The notes: generated from the letters alone by a model not told the origin. Counted from the stretch's first letter, positions 1-23,308 are shown. The stretch: 64,000 nucleotides of DNA from Arenicola marina (GCA_964019135.1 OZ025257.1:28318352-28382351), one strand, 5' to 3'. Program-made: numbers and translations.

Positions 1-3000
1 CGCCTAGCCCTGGGTAATGTACACCGCCAACCTCCGAGACACGTCATGACTACACCGTCTAGCCCTGGGTAACGTACACTGCACACCTCCGAGACACGTC
101 ATGACTACACCGCCTAGCCCTGGGTAACGTACACCGCCAACCTCCGAGACACGTCATGACTACACCGCCTAGCCCTGGGTAACGTACACCGCCAACCTCC
201 GAGACACGTCATGACTACACCGCCTAGCCCTGGGTAATGTACACCGCCAACCTCCGAGACACGTCATGACTACACCGCCTAGCCCTGGGTAACGTACACC
301 GCCAACCTCCGAGACACGTCATGACTACACCGCCTAGCCCTGGGTAACGTACACTGCCAACCTCCGAGACACGTCATGACTACACCGCCTAGCCCTGGGT
401 AACGTACACCGCCAACCTCCGAGACACGTCATGACTACACCGCCTAGCCCCGGGTAACGTACACCGCCAACCTCCGAGACACGTCATGACTACACCGCCT
501 AGCCCCGGGTAACGTACACCGCCAACCTCCGAGACACGTCATGACTACACCGCCTAGCCCTGGATAACGTACACCGCCAACCTCCGAGACACGTCATGAC
601 TACACCGCCTAGCCTTGGGTAACGTACACCGCCAACCTCCGAGACACGTCATGACTACACCGTCTAGCCCTGGGTAACGTACACCGCCAACCTCCGAGAC
701 ACGTCATGACTACGCCGCCTAGCCCTGGGTAACGTACACCGCCAACCTCCCAGACCTGTCATGACTACACCGCCTAGCCCTGGGTAATGTACACCGCCAA
801 CCTCCGAGACACGTCATGACTACACCGTCTAGCCCTGGGTAATGTACACCGCCAACCTCCGAGACACGTCATGACTACACCGTCTAGCCCTGGGTAACGT
901 ACACCGCACACCTCCGAGACACGTCATGACTACACCGCCTAGCCCTGGGTAACGTACACCGCCAACCTCCGAGACACGTCATGACTACACCGTCTAGCCC
1001 TGGGTAACGTACACCGCCAACCTCCGAGACACGTCATGACTACACCGCCTAGCCCTGGGTAACGTACACCGCCAACCTCCGAGACACGTCACGACTACAC
1101 CGCCTAGCCCTGGGTAACGTACACCGCCAACCTCCGAGACACGTCATGACTACACCGTCTAGCCCTGGGTAACGTACACCGCCAACCTCCCAGACCTGTC
1201 ATGACTACACCGCCTAGCCCTGGGTAACGTACACCGCCAACCTCCCAGACACGTCATGACTACACCGCCTAGCCCTGGGTAACGTACACCGCCAACCTCC
1301 CAGACCTGTCATGACTACACCGCCTAGCCCTGGGTAACGTACACCGCCAACCTCCGAGACACGTCATGACTACACCGCCTAGCCCTGGGTAACGTACACC
1401 GCCAACCTCCGAGACACGACATGACTACACCGCCTAGCCCTGGGTAATGTACACCGCCAACCTCCGAGACACGTCATGACTACACCGCCTAGCCCTGGGT
1501 AACGTACACCGCCAACCTCCGAGACACGTCATGACTACACCGCCTAGCCCTGGGTAACGTACACCGCCAACCTCCGAGACACGTCATGACTACACCGTCT
1601 AGCCCTGGGTAACGTACACCGCCAACCTCCGAGACACGACATGACTACACCGCCTAGCCCTGGGTAATGTACACCGCCAACCTCCGAGACACGTCATGAC
1701 TACACCGCCTAGCCCTGGGTAACGTACACCGCCAACCTCCGAGACACGTCATGACTACACCGTCTAGCCCTGGGTAACGTACACCGCCAACCTCCGAGAC
1801 ACGACATGACTACACCGCCTAGCCCTGGGTAATGTACACCGCCAACCTCCGAGACACGTCATGACTACACCACCTAGCCCTGGGTAACGTACACCGCCAA
1901 CCTCCGAGACACGACATGACTACACCGCCTAGCCCTGGGTAATGTACACCGCCAACCTCCGAGACACGTCATGACTACACCACCTAGCCCTGGGTAACGT
2001 ACACCGCCAACCTCCGAGACACGTCATGACTACACCGCCTAGCCCTGGGTAACGTACACCGCCAACCTCCGAGACCTGTCATGACTACACCGCCTAGCCC
2101 TGGGTAACGTACACCGCCAACATCCCATACCTATCATGACTACACCGCCTAGCCCTGGATAACGTACACCGCCAACCTCCGAGACACGTCATGACTACAC
2201 CGCCTAGCCCTGGGTAACGAACACCGCCAACCTTCGAGACACGTCATGACTACACTGCCAACCTCCGAGACACGTCATGACTACACCGCCTACCCCTGGG
2301 TAACGTACACCGCACACCTCCGAGACACGTCATGACTACACCGCCAACCTCCGAGACACGTCATGACTACACCGCCTAGCCCTGGGTAACGTACACCGCC
2401 AACCTCCCAGACACGTCATGACTACACCGCCTAGCCCTGGGTAACGTACACGGCCAACCTCCGAGACACGTCATGACTACACTGCCAACCTCCGAGACAC
2501 GTCATGACTACACCGCCTACCCCTGGGTAACGTACACCGCACACCTCCGAGACACGTCATGACTACACCGCCTAGCCCTGGGTAACGTACACTGGCAAAC
2601 ACCGAGAAACGTCATGACTACACCGCCTAGCCCTGGGTAACGTACACCGCCAACCTCCCAGACCTGTCATGACTACACCGCCTAGCACTGGGTAACGCAC
2701 ACCGCCAACCTCCCAGACACGTCATGACTACACCGCCTGGCCCTGGGTAGCGTACACCGCCAACCTCCGAGACACGTCATGACTACACCGCCTGGCCCTG
2801 GGAAGCGTACACCGCCAACCTCCGAGACACGTCATGACTACACCGCCTAGCACTGGGTAACGTACACCGCCAACCTCCGAGACACGTCATGACTACACCG
2901 CCTGGCCCTGGGTAACGTACACCGCCAACCTCCGAGACACGTCATGACTACACCGCCTAGCCCTGGGTAACGTACACCGCCAACCTCCGAGACACGTCAT

Positions 3001-3671
3001 GACTACACCGCCTAGCCCTGGGTAACGTACACCGCCAACCTCCCAGACCTGTCATGACTACGCCGCCTGGCCCTGGGTAACGTACACCGCCAACCTCCCA
3101 GACCTGTCATGACTACACCGCCTAGCCCTGGGTAACGTACACCGCCAACATCCCAGACCTGTCATGACTACACCGCCTAGCCCTGGGTAACGTACACCGC
3201 CAACCTCCGAGACACGTCATGACTACACCGCCTAGCCCTGGGTAACGTACACCGCCAACCTCCCAGACCTGTCATGACTACACCGCCTAGCCCTGGGTAA
3301 CGTACACCGCCAACCTCCGAGACACGTCATGAATACACCGCCTAGCCCTGGGTAACGTACACCGCCAACCTCCGAGACACGTCATGACTACACCGCCTAG
3401 CCCTGGGTAACGTACACCGCCAACCTCCGAGACACGACATGACTACACCGCCTAGCCCTGGTAACGTACACCGCCAACCTCCGAGACACGTCATGACTAC
3501 ACCGCCTAGCCCTGGGTAACGAACACCGCCAACCTCCGAGACACGTCATGATTACACCGCCTGGCCTTGGGTAACAGACACCGCCAACCTCCGAGACACG
3601 TCATGATTACACCGCCTAGCCCTGGGTAACGTACACCGCCAACCTCCGAGACACGTCATGACTACACCCCT
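1..3671. repeat. 55-bp minisatellite array (AGXT2 intron 12)
   Basis: About 66 tandem copies of a 55-bp unit built of CTAGCCCTGGGTAACGTACA, CCGCCAACCTCCGAGACACG and TCATGACTACACCGC. The array is already in progress at position 1. Units are mostly identical; variants include GGGTAATG, GACCTGTC for GACACGTC, and several short units near 2,260-2,520 lacking the CTAGCCCTGGG part. No open gene is present. Confidence 0.97.
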
Positions 3672-4500
3672 CCCCTCCTACTACGACAGACCTCATGAGA
3701 CCTACAATTACTTGAGTGACGTCATGACCACACTACTCACTTCCGAGTGACGTCATAAGTACATCGCCTACCCCAGGGTAAACGCCATGGCTACAACACA
3801 CACCACCGGGTAACTCCGTGACTACACCCCACCCCCCGGGTAACTCCGTGACTACACCACACCCCCTGGGTAACGCCATGACTACACCACCCACCCCGGG
3901 TAACGCCATGACTACACCACACCCCCCCGGGTAACGCCATGACTATTCCACACACCCCGGGTAACTCCGTGACTACACCACACACCCCGGGTAACGCCAT
4001 GACTACACCACACACCCCGGGTAACTCCATGACTACACCACACCCCCCGGGTAACTCCGTGACTACACCAAATCCCTCGGGTAACGCCATGACTACACCA
4101 CCCACCCCGGGTAAAGCCATGACTACACAACACCCCCCGGGGTAACGCCATGACTACACCACACACCCCGGGTAACTCCGTGACTACACCACACCCCCTG
4201 GGTAACGCTATGACTACACCACACACCCCGGGTAACTCCGTGACTACACCACACACCCCGGGTAACTCCGTGACTACACCACACCCCCCGGGTAACGCTA
4301 TGACTACACCACACACCCCGGGTAACTCCGTGACTACACCACACCCCCCGGGTAACGCCATGACTACACCGCCCAGCCCCGAGTGGGGTCATGATCACAC
4401 CACACATCCTATAGTGACGTCATAAGTACACCACACACACTGTAGTGACGTCATAAGTACACCACACACACTGTAGTGACGTCATAACTACACCCCTCAC
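3672..4500. repeat. 29-31-bp minisatellite abutting the AGXT2 exon 12 splice donor
   Basis: From about 3,780 to 4,380 the unit is 30 bp (CCCCGGGTAACGCCATGACT followed by ACACCACAC). From 4,385 to 4,500 it is 29-31 bp containing GTGACGTCATAAGTACACC. Both share GGGTAAC/CATGACTACACC with the 55-bp array to the left, so all three look like one family. Read on the minus strand, the intron's first 29 bases are themselves a unit: GTGAGGGGTGTAGTTATGAC then GTCACTACA, compared with GTGTGTGTGGTGTACTTATG then ACGTCACTACA for the next. The 10-residue periodic reading frames here are repeat by-products. Confidence 0.93.
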
Positions 4501-15031
<10,531 letters not shown>

Positions 15032-15740
15032 AGCTGCTTATATCTTCAGTCACACTACAAATAAAACAAATGTAACTTAATCAGTGTATCAAATGTAACA
15101 ATGTTATAGTATAAAGATTGGCAGCTTAGTAAGCATTGTGAAAACATGTGGGAACTTACCTGATCTCCTTTAGAACACATGCATGGACAGCAATGCAGTC
15201 AACTCAAGGTTGAAATACTCTTGACACTTCAAATAGGATGTCCACCTGTTGAGTACCATGCAAGTAGGTCAAGTCAAGCAAGATCAAACCAGTCTACCTC
15301 TATGGTGATCACACCACTAGATGGTGATCCATAAATCTTCTGTATCACTGTATTACAACCAAAACCTATCTTAACAGGTCTCAAGTGCTTGAGGTAAGAT
15401 GATTCCTTTCAGGCGCGTATTCCTGCTTGACAGGCAGAGACCTGAAATCTGAAGTGTTCGTTGACTCTGTACAAGAACACACCTTGACCCACAGCCTAGC
15501 CATGCGACACAAGTGCAGCCTATACCCTAAGGCTAAGAAAATGGTGAGGGGACTTGCATACAGTTCCCATATACAGACTGATAGTAATCTAGTGACCTCT
15601 GTTGGAGGCACGTTGCCTTACTTGTAGGTACAAAGTATTATCTATCCACATATTTACCCTTAGTGTAGACTTTAGGTATTGAAATGAGACCTGTGCTTAT
15701 ACTGGAGCGCCTTAAAATGGGTGAAGATCAACGTACGTAC

Positions 15741-15802
15741 CAGTACTCCGTCATCAACTCTAAACAAACAAAGCCGTAAATTTCGCGCCAAGTGACGTAG
15801 AT
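15741..15802 (-). promoter_or_regulatory. Candidate AGXT2 5' non-coding exon and promoter sites
   Basis: On the minus strand a GTACGT donor at 15740 could join a short non-coding exon to the acceptor at 15055. Just upstream lie TTTCGCGCC (15781-15789, E2F-like) and TGACGTAG (15793-15800, a CRE-like half site). No transcript evidence is available, so exon and promoter assignment are inference from position and motifs. Confidence 0.3.
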
Positions 15803-16153
15803 CTAGGTTCCGGTTTAGTTGCTAAATATAGGCAGGTGAAGGGTTTATGTAAATATTCTGATGCATTGTTATTTTGAGAAAGGATGCAACCGGTAGGTGT
15901 TAATTCGGTGTGGTGAATTCATAATATCTGGAATAGAGTTTCATCCTGCGATGTTTTGAAACGGAGTTTTGTAATAGTATGACTGCCAGTGTCATGCGTA
16001 CAGAGTACCCACGCTCTTCAAACGGGAACCTACATTTACGTCACGAAGCGCCCTCTGACTACCTTCTTGATGCGTTAACGCGTCATTATGAGATAACGGC
16101 CAATATTTCTATGAATATTTCTATGAATAAATTAAATGGTAATTTATTTTGAT

Positions 16154-16388
16154 GGCAGTAGCGGATCCAGCGGAGGGGCTACTGCGGCTATAGCGCCCCC
16201 CCCCCCCCACCCCCCGGCCCCAGACTTAGCCCCCGAGAATACAGCAGCCTATCGCCGTCCACGAGCAGCAACATGATGCTGGAAATGGGCCAGCCCCCCC
16301 CCCCCCCCCCCCGCTTTCGCCGCCTATGCACAGTAATTTCGAAATTCAAGCCCCCCCCCACCCCCCAAAGTCTGGATCCGCCCCTGGG
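16154..16388. repeat. C-run element with GCGGATCCAG-type ends
   Basis: Begins GTAGCGGATCCAGCGGAGGG and ends TCTGGATCCGCCCCTGGGG, giving inverted ends of about 10-12 bases around runs of 10-15 cytosines. Similar ends (ATCCGCCCCTG at 17,773; CTGATCTAGGGG at 17,507) bound the second C-run element, suggesting one small non-autonomous family. Confidence 0.45.
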
Positions 16389-17506
16389 GGGCGTAATATA
16401 TTGGGATTAATATCTGGAAAGTCCCTTTGGACATAGGAGCTGGGCTTTAAGTAACCCTCCGCTCGGAAGTCTCCTTCAACGGGATTAGGAATTTATGGAG
16501 TAACAGATTTAAGAGACTCACTCGGCGTCCTAGCTTAATTCCGTCTTTTAGTCAGAAATGGGCGAGGAGGGTGTCAGACATAAGGGCCGCGCGACGCAAT
16601 GACCGAGCGGCTGTTTGGGGGGGGGGTGGGGACGAGGGATGTGTGGTAGCGGGTCTTAGCGGAGGGGGGCGGCAGTTGTCATTGGCCTTGCTGCCCCAGA
16701 CAAAGGTCTCATTTCCAGGCTGCAGGTGGATCCTGGGGATCGGAAGAGTGGGGTGGTGCCTGCACAGGTATCTGATTTGGATTACCCGTCATAAGATATA
16801 CATGTATATAGCAATGGATAGAAGGAATTTAAGTGGTTATAGGCGATAGGAGATTGTGCATGCATTTCAAACTTAGCTACACCTTTAGCATTTTCGCCAT
16901 GACATTCCATTTAAATACTTTGACAAATTCATTTCAGAAATTATAGAATTATGTTTTAGTAGTCTAATCAAGTTTCTACTCAAGATGTCAACAGAGAATG
17001 ACTGGCATTATAGAGGCGAGAGGCTTGAGGTCACGGAGGGTTTGATAGAGCTCTGTTAGCGAAGCAGATTTGTAATATGTCATTTGCATTAAAGTTCTTT
17101 GTCTAGGACCCATTAATAATGTTACCATCCGTAAAACTATGCAATAAATTCTTTGGATGTAAATTCTGGAAGTTAATTTTTAAAGTATCCAGGCTCTAAG
17201 ATGCATGCATTAGCTCTTAATCAAGTAAATACTTATATATATATCTATTATGGCAGTGTTCGCCGCATAGCGCGGCCTTGCGCCTTTGTCCCACTAATAA
17301 ACCAAATGTCCCGTAAAACTGCGACACATACGTTCCCGTATCCCCAAAGAATTCTCATACAAGTTTTTAGGTATCCCCCTGCTTTCAGGCCATGATCAAT
17401 GGAAGAGTTGCCTGCGTTCTTGCACACCTCAAATGTATAATTTTCTTCAACTGACAATGGAATGACGTCACAATGCAAAAAGTACCAAGCGTCCTTTGTC
17501 ACAATG

Positions 17507-17785
17507 GCTGATCTAGGGGGGGGGGGTAGGGGGGTTGCCCCCCCCCCCTTGGGACTGACAACATACAACGTACATCTTAACATACACGTTAAAGTCCCAA
17601 GTCTTTAGAGAGCAACACCCCCCCCCCCTTGGGAACCTGAATGAACATACACTTTTAACGTCGGGTTCTCTAAGACCCCCCCCACTCCCCGGTTGCAAGT
17701 TTTCAGAGAGCAACAGCCCCCTCGGTCGGAAGTTTCAGAGAGCAACCCCCCCGCCCCTTGGCAAATTCCAAGATCCGCCCCTGCA
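17507..17785. repeat. Second C-run element with internal repeats
   Basis: Bounded by CTGATCTAGGGGG and AAGATCCGCCCCTG. Inside, a block like AGAGAGCAAC followed by a C-run and TTGGGA/TTGG recurs three or four times. Frames on the minus strand are low-complexity and not coding. Confidence 0.45.
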
Positions 17786-17962
17786 TCATTTGTTTGCCCA
17801 TGCTTTTGTAGGCCATCGCAAAGTATACCTATAAACATTATTATACATATATATCCCCTATGACGGAATGGAGTCTGCGGCTAACTTTACAGCTTGCACG
17901 GACAGTGTGTATAGATACTTGCGATTATCGCGGTTTTGCCCTTGCAATCTCGCACTCGCTCA

Positions 17963-20599
17963 TCTCGCTGGACTATAGTTCGACGCGCTGGATTATGGCT
18001 TGGTGCGCTGGACTATGGCTCCGTGCGCTGGACTATGGCTCTGGGTGCTGGACTATGGCTCCGTGCACTGGACTATGGCTCATTGCGCTGGACTATGGCT
18101 CATTGCGCTGCACTATGGCTCATTGCGCTGCACTATGGCTCCGTGCGCTGGACTATGGCTCATTGCGCTGGACTATGGCTCCGGGTGCTGGACTATGGCT
18201 CGGTGCGCTGGACTACGGCTCCGTGCGCTGGACTGTTGCTCATTGCGCTGGATTATGTCTCCGTGCGCTGGACTATGGCTCACTGATGTGGACTATGGTT
18301 CCGTGCGCTGTACTATGGTTCCGTGCGCTGCACTATGGCTCCGTGCGCTGCACTATGGATCCATGTGCAGCACTGTGGCTCATTGATGTGGACTATGGCT
18401 CCGTGCGCTGCACTATGGCTCCGTGCGCTGAACTATGGCTCGATGCGCTGGACTATGGCTCATTGCGCTGGACTAGGCTCGGTGCGCTGGACTAGGCTCG
18501 ATGCGCTAGACAATGGCTCATTGCGCTGGACTAGGCTCCGTACGCTGGACTACGGCTTGATGCGCTGGACTACGGCTCGATGAGCTGGACTATGGCTCGA
18601 TGCGCTGGACTAGGCTCGGTGCGCTGGACTAGGCTCCGTACGCTGGACTAGGCTCGGTGCGCTGGACTATGTCTTGATGCGCTGGACTATGGCTTGATGC
18701 GCTGGACTACGGCTTGATGCGCTGGACTATGGCTCGATGCGCTGGACTAGGCTCGATGCGCTGGACTAGGCTCGATGCGCTGGACTAGGCTCGGTGCGCT
18801 GGACTACGGCTCGATGCGCTGGACTAGGCTCGATGCGCTGGACTATGGCTCCGTGCGCTGGACTATGGCTCCGTGCGCTGGACTATGGCTCATTGCGCTG
18901 GACTACGGCTTGATGCGCTGGACTAGGCTCGATGCGCTGGACTAGGCTCCATACGCTGGACTATGGCTCATTGCGCTGGACTATGGCTCATTGCGCTGGA
19001 CTATGGCTCCGTGCGCTGGACTATGGCTCCGCGCGCTGGACTATGGCTCCGTGCGCTGGACTAGGCTCGGTGCGCTGGACTATGGCTTGATGCGCTGGAC
19101 TATGGCTTGATGCGCTGGACTATGGCTCCGTGCGCTGGACTAGGCTCGATGCGCTGGACTATGGCTCATTGCGCTGGACTAGGCTCGGTGCGCTGGACTA
19201 GGCTCGATGCGCTAGACAATGGCTCATTGCGCTGGACTAGGCTCCGTACGCTGGACTACGGCTTGATGCGCTGGACTAGGCTCCATACGCTGGACTAGGC
19301 TCGGTGCGCTGGACTAGGCTCCGTACGCTGGACTACGGCTTGATGCGCTGGACTAGGCTCCATACGCTGGACTAGGCCCGATGCGCTGGACTAGGCTCAT
19401 TGCGCTGGACTAGGCTCGGTGCGCTGGACTACGGCTTGATGCGCTGGACTACGGCTTGATGCGCTGGACTAGGCTCCATACGCTGGACTAGGCCCGATGC
19501 GCTGGACTAGGCTCATTGCGCTGGACTAGGCTCGATGCGCTGGACTAGGCCCGATGCGCTGGACTAGGCTCATTGCGCTGGACTAGGTTCGATGCGCTGG
19601 ACTAGGCTCGGTGCGCTGGACTAGGCTCGATGCGCTGGACTAGGCTCGGTGCGCTGGACTATGGCTCCATGCGCTGGACTATGGCTCATTGCGCTGGACT
19701 ACGGCTTGATGCGCTGGACTAGGCTCGATGCGCTGGACTAGGCTCCATACGCTGGACTAGGCTCGATGCGCTGGACTATGGCTCAGTGCGCTGGACTATG
19801 GCTCCGTGCGCTGGACTATGGCTCCGTGCGCTGGACTATGGCTCCGTGCGCTGGACTATGGCTCCGTGCGCTGGATTATGGCTCCGTGCGCTGGACTATG
19901 GCTCCGTGCGCTGGACTATGGCTCCGTGCGCTGGACTATGGCTCATTGCGCTGGACTATGGCTCCGTGCGCTGGACTATGGCTCCGTGCGCTGGATTATG
20001 GCTCCGTGCGCTGGACTAGGCTCGGTGCGCTGGACTAGGCTCGATGCGCTGGACTAGGCTCGGTGCGCTGGACTATGGCTTGATGCGCTGGACTATGGCT
20101 TGATGCGCTGGACTACGGCTTGATGCGCTGGACTAGGCTCGATGCGCTGGACTAGGCTCGGTGCGCTGGACTATGGCTTGATGCGCTGGACTATGGCTTG
20201 ATGCGCTGGACTACGGCTTGATGCGCTGGACTATGGCTCGATGCGCTGGACTAGGCTCGGTGCGTTGGACTAGGCTCGGTGCGCTGGACTATGGCTTGAT
20301 GCGCTGGACTACGGCTTGATGCGCTGGACTATGGCTCGATGCGCTGGACTAGGCTCGGTGCCCTGGACTAGGCTCGGTGCGCTGGACTATGGCTTGATGC
20401 GCTGGACTACGGCTCGATGCGCTGGACTAGGTTCATTGCGCTGGACTAGGCTCGGTGCGCTGGACTACGGCTTGATGCGCTGGACTATGGCTTGATGCGC
20501 TGGACTATGGCTTGATGCGCTGGACTATGGCTCCATGCGCTGGACTAGGCTCCGTACGCTGGACTACGGCTCGATGCGCTGGACTAGGCTCGGTGCGAC
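17963..20599. repeat. 20/19-bp minisatellite, about 130 copies
   Basis: Tandem units of GCGCTGGACTATGGCTCCGT (20 bp) mixed with a 19-bp form (GCGCTGGACTAGGCTCGAT). Variation is concentrated in the last six bases (CTCCGT, CTCATT, CTTGAT, CTCGGT). The plus-strand frames of up to 211 codons with a 20-residue period (LRALDYGSVRWTMAPCAGLW) exist because the 20-bp unit is stop-free in all frames; the 19-bp TAG-containing units break them. Intergenic. Confidence 0.95.
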
Positions 20600-21466
20600 G
20601 GTCATAAACTGCGCTATAACTGCCTTATGACCGCTACATGAAACCTACCCCTGCTGCATATAACAGCCAGCAGAACTTGACTCTGTTAACAACTTAGAAC
20701 ATCAAGTTTTGCCAAAAGAAACCTTGGAATTGTTTAAGTGGAAGTGATGTACTATTTCACATCAAACTATACATTTAGTGTGAAATAAATAAGAGCAGTG
20801 TTAACACAGTTCAGGCATCTGGTATAGCTAATGAGTAAATAGAACCTTCTGTTATATACCATACCATCAAAATTTAGAAAGCAAGCACTACTACTTTCTT
20901 AACGTTTAAAGTGATAATGGATATGAGAATAATAAACCAAATATTATTTATACTTAAAATATCAACTTTTTTATTCTCTTGATAAAGCTGTAATTACATG
21001 TATACAATCATTGTCTGAGGTGCGCATACTACCCTGTAGTGCACAAAAAATGTACATGTAATATACCTATTTAATCCCATGAAGAGAGAGAAGACTGAGA
21101 GAAGATTTAATTATTTCAAGTGTCAGGTATAATAATGATAACATGTACAAGCTGATACAAGTTTATTAAAAAATACTATTCAGAGAGGTTTTTCTTGTAA
21201 AATATATTAAGCCAAATATTGCAATCTTTGATTGTTTGATTACACTATTTGAATAATGTATTCTTGTCACTAAACTTTGTTCTCTAACGTTTGCTATCAT
21301 CTCTAAAACTGTATCATAAATCATTACAACTAAAGTGTAAAGTAATAAAATTAACTTATATAGTGTCTATAATTACTGAAATTAACTTGTTTTGGCTAAA
21401 AGTATTTAAATGGAATGTCAATTAATGAAAAAATGCCAATTAATGGTAATTAAGTTTGAAATGTAT
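20600..21466. repeat. AT-rich spacer, copy 1 of a 1,180-bp tandem duplication
   Basis: An AT-rich segment of about 870 bp beginning GTCATAAACTGCGCTATAAC and ending AAGTTTGAAATGTAT, flanked on both sides by 20-bp minisatellite. It is repeated at 21,780-22,646 with only a handful of substitutions. No coding potential is seen. Confidence 0.95.
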
Positions 21467-21779
21467 CGGTGCGCTGGACTAGGCTCGATGCGCTAGACTA
21501 TGGCTCATTGCGCTGGACTAGGCTCCGTACGCTGGACTATGGCTCATTGCGCTGGACTAGGCTCCGTGCGCTGGACTATGGCTCATTGCGCTGGACTAGG
21601 CTCCGTACAGCTTGATGCGCTGGACTATGGCTTGATGCGCTGGACTACGGCTTGATGCGCTGGACTATTGCTTGATGCGCTGGACTATGGCTTGATGCGC
21701 TGGACTATGGCTCCATGCGCTGGACTAGGCTCCGTACGCTGGACTACGGCTCGATGCGCTGGACTAGGCTCGGTGCGAC
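21467..21779. repeat. 20/19-bp minisatellite segment between duplicated spacers
   Basis: About 16 units of the same family as 17,963-20,599. The last 110 bases match 20,490-20,599 unit for unit, placing the left boundary of the 1,180-bp duplication inside the minisatellite. Confidence 0.93.
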
Positions 21780-22646
21780 GGTCATAAACTGCGCTATAAC
21801 TGCCTTATGACCGCTACATGAAACCTACCCCTGCTGCATATAACAGCCAGCAGAACTTGACTCTGTTAACAACTTAGAACATCAAGTTTTGCCAAAAGAA
21901 ACCTTGGAATTGTTTAAGTGGAAGTGATGTACTATTTCACATCAAACTATACATTTAGTGTGAAATAAATAAGAGCAGTGTTAACACAGTTCAGGCATCT
22001 GGTATAGCTAATGAGTAAATAGAACCTTCTGTTATATACCATACCATCAAAATTTAGAAAGCAAGCACTACTACTTTCTTAACATTTAAAGTGATAATGG
22101 ATATGGGAATAATAAACCAAATATTATTTATACTTAAAATATCAACTTTTTTATTCTCTTGATAAAGCTGTAATTACATGTATACAATCATTGTCTGAGG
22201 TGCGCATACTACCCTGTAGTGCACAAAGAATGTACATGTAATATACCTATTTAATCCCATGAAGAGAGAGAAGACTGAGAGAAGATTTAATTATTTCAAG
22301 TATCAGGTATAATAATGATAACATGTACAAGCTGATATAAGTTTATTAAAAAATACTATTCAGAGAGGTTTTTCTTGTAAAATATATTAGGCCAAATATT
22401 GCAATCTTTGATTGTTTGATTACACTATTTGAATAATGTATTCTTGTCACTAAACTTTGTTCTCTAACGTTTGCTATCATCTCTAAAACTGTATCATAAA
22501 TCATTACAACTAAAGTGTAAAGTAATAAAATTAACTTATATAGTGTCTATATTTACTGAAATTAACTTGTTTTGGCTAAAAGTATTTAAATGGAATGTCA
22601 ATTAATGAAAAAATGCCAATTAATGGTAATTAAGTTTGAAATGTAT
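21780..22646. repeat. AT-rich spacer, copy 2 of the 1,180-bp tandem duplication
   Basis: Matches 20,600-21,466 at about 99% by eye; differences include AACGTTTAAA/AACATTTAAA and CACAAAAAATG/CACAAAGAATG. It ends at the same base (GAAATGTAT), after which unrelated single-copy sequence follows instead of minisatellite. Confidence 0.95.
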
Positions 22647-23230
22647 GCGCAATCTCCTGGCCATGTAAATCCCTTCTATTTATTGCTATTGCATGATAAA
22701 TCAAAAACCTGAACATATATCACCCCTTTCAATGTTATGTTATCGGTTTTGCAGCTTAATTCACATCATGTCTAGACAAAGATCCCACTTCTAGACAGCA
22801 GGTGGCCCGGAGGGCCAGTTTATGACAGTGTTGTTTTACCTATAGCCTATAGGTAAGGCCCCAGAGGGGCTTTTTTCGAAACACTGCGACACAGCGATTT
22901 TTTAAAATCGACAACGTGACATTGGGGTTGTCTTAGAATCGACATGCGACATAAGACTTAGCGCCACGCGACATGGACCTTTTCTTAAAATCGATACGCG
23001 ATACTTCTCCGCTATGCATCCCTGCCGCCCCACCTTCCCACCCCACACCCTTCTCTGCTACGCATCCCTGCCGCCCCACCTTCCCCACCCCCCACCCTAT
23101 CCCTCGTCCACACCACCAACAAACATCCGCGCAGCCCTCACGTCGCGGCCCTTATGGAAGTTATGTCATGGCTGATAACGACATCCGTACGACCGTACAG
23201 GCCGTAGGCCGTAGGCGTTGGGTAAAACAT
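22647..23230. other. Intergenic, no gene seen
   Basis: Contains a small duplication of a proline-codon-like C-rich stretch (ATCCCTGCCGCCCCACCTTC at about 23,018 and 23,063) and a short palindrome TACCTATAGCCTATAGGTA near 22,838. The one open frame (22,973-23,242) is low-complexity and unsupported. Confidence 0.4.
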
Positions 23231-23239
23231 CACGATAAG

Positions 23240-23308
23240 TAGCCTGAAAATCAGACGTTAATACGATCCCTCAGACTCTCACGACATTAATGTCTGATTT
23301 TCAGGCTA
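23240..23308. mobile_element. 69-bp hairpin MITE with 9-bp flanking direct repeats
   Basis: The termini are inverted repeats TAGCCTGAAAATCAGAC(G/A)TTAAT, 22-23 bp, around a loop of about 25 bases. On both sides stands CACGATAAG (23,231-23,239 and 23,309-23,317), a candidate 9-bp target-site duplication. Nine-base duplications are typical of Mutator-like elements. It is too short to encode anything. Confidence 0.8.

Larger units (their letters stand above)
15803..17962. other. Intergenic, upstream of AGXT2: poly-C rich elements, no gene
   Basis: No coding exon or RNA gene is recognised. Two cytosine-run-rich segments (16,190-16,390 and 17,513-17,790) stand out; the remainder is unremarkable AT-leaning sequence. 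Confidence 0.5.

Noticed and set aside
1-3671. CRISPR-like array
   Set aside because: Units are contiguous and uniform without unique spacers, and the setting is an intron of an animal gene.
3791-4425. Overlapping open frames of 10-residue period on both strands (for example MTTPHTPGNSV-like)
   Set aside because: They follow from a 30-bp stop-poor minisatellite inside AGXT2 intron 12; no start context, splice partner or family similarity.
16571-16849. 92-codon frame upstream of AGXT2
   Set aside because: Low-complexity G-run sequence without similarity or splice context.
17860-20057. Plus-strand frames up to 211 codons with LRALDYGSVRWTMAPCAGLW period
   Set aside because: A 20-bp stop-free unit makes all frames open; interrupted wherever 19-bp units occur. 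Intergenic tandem repeat.
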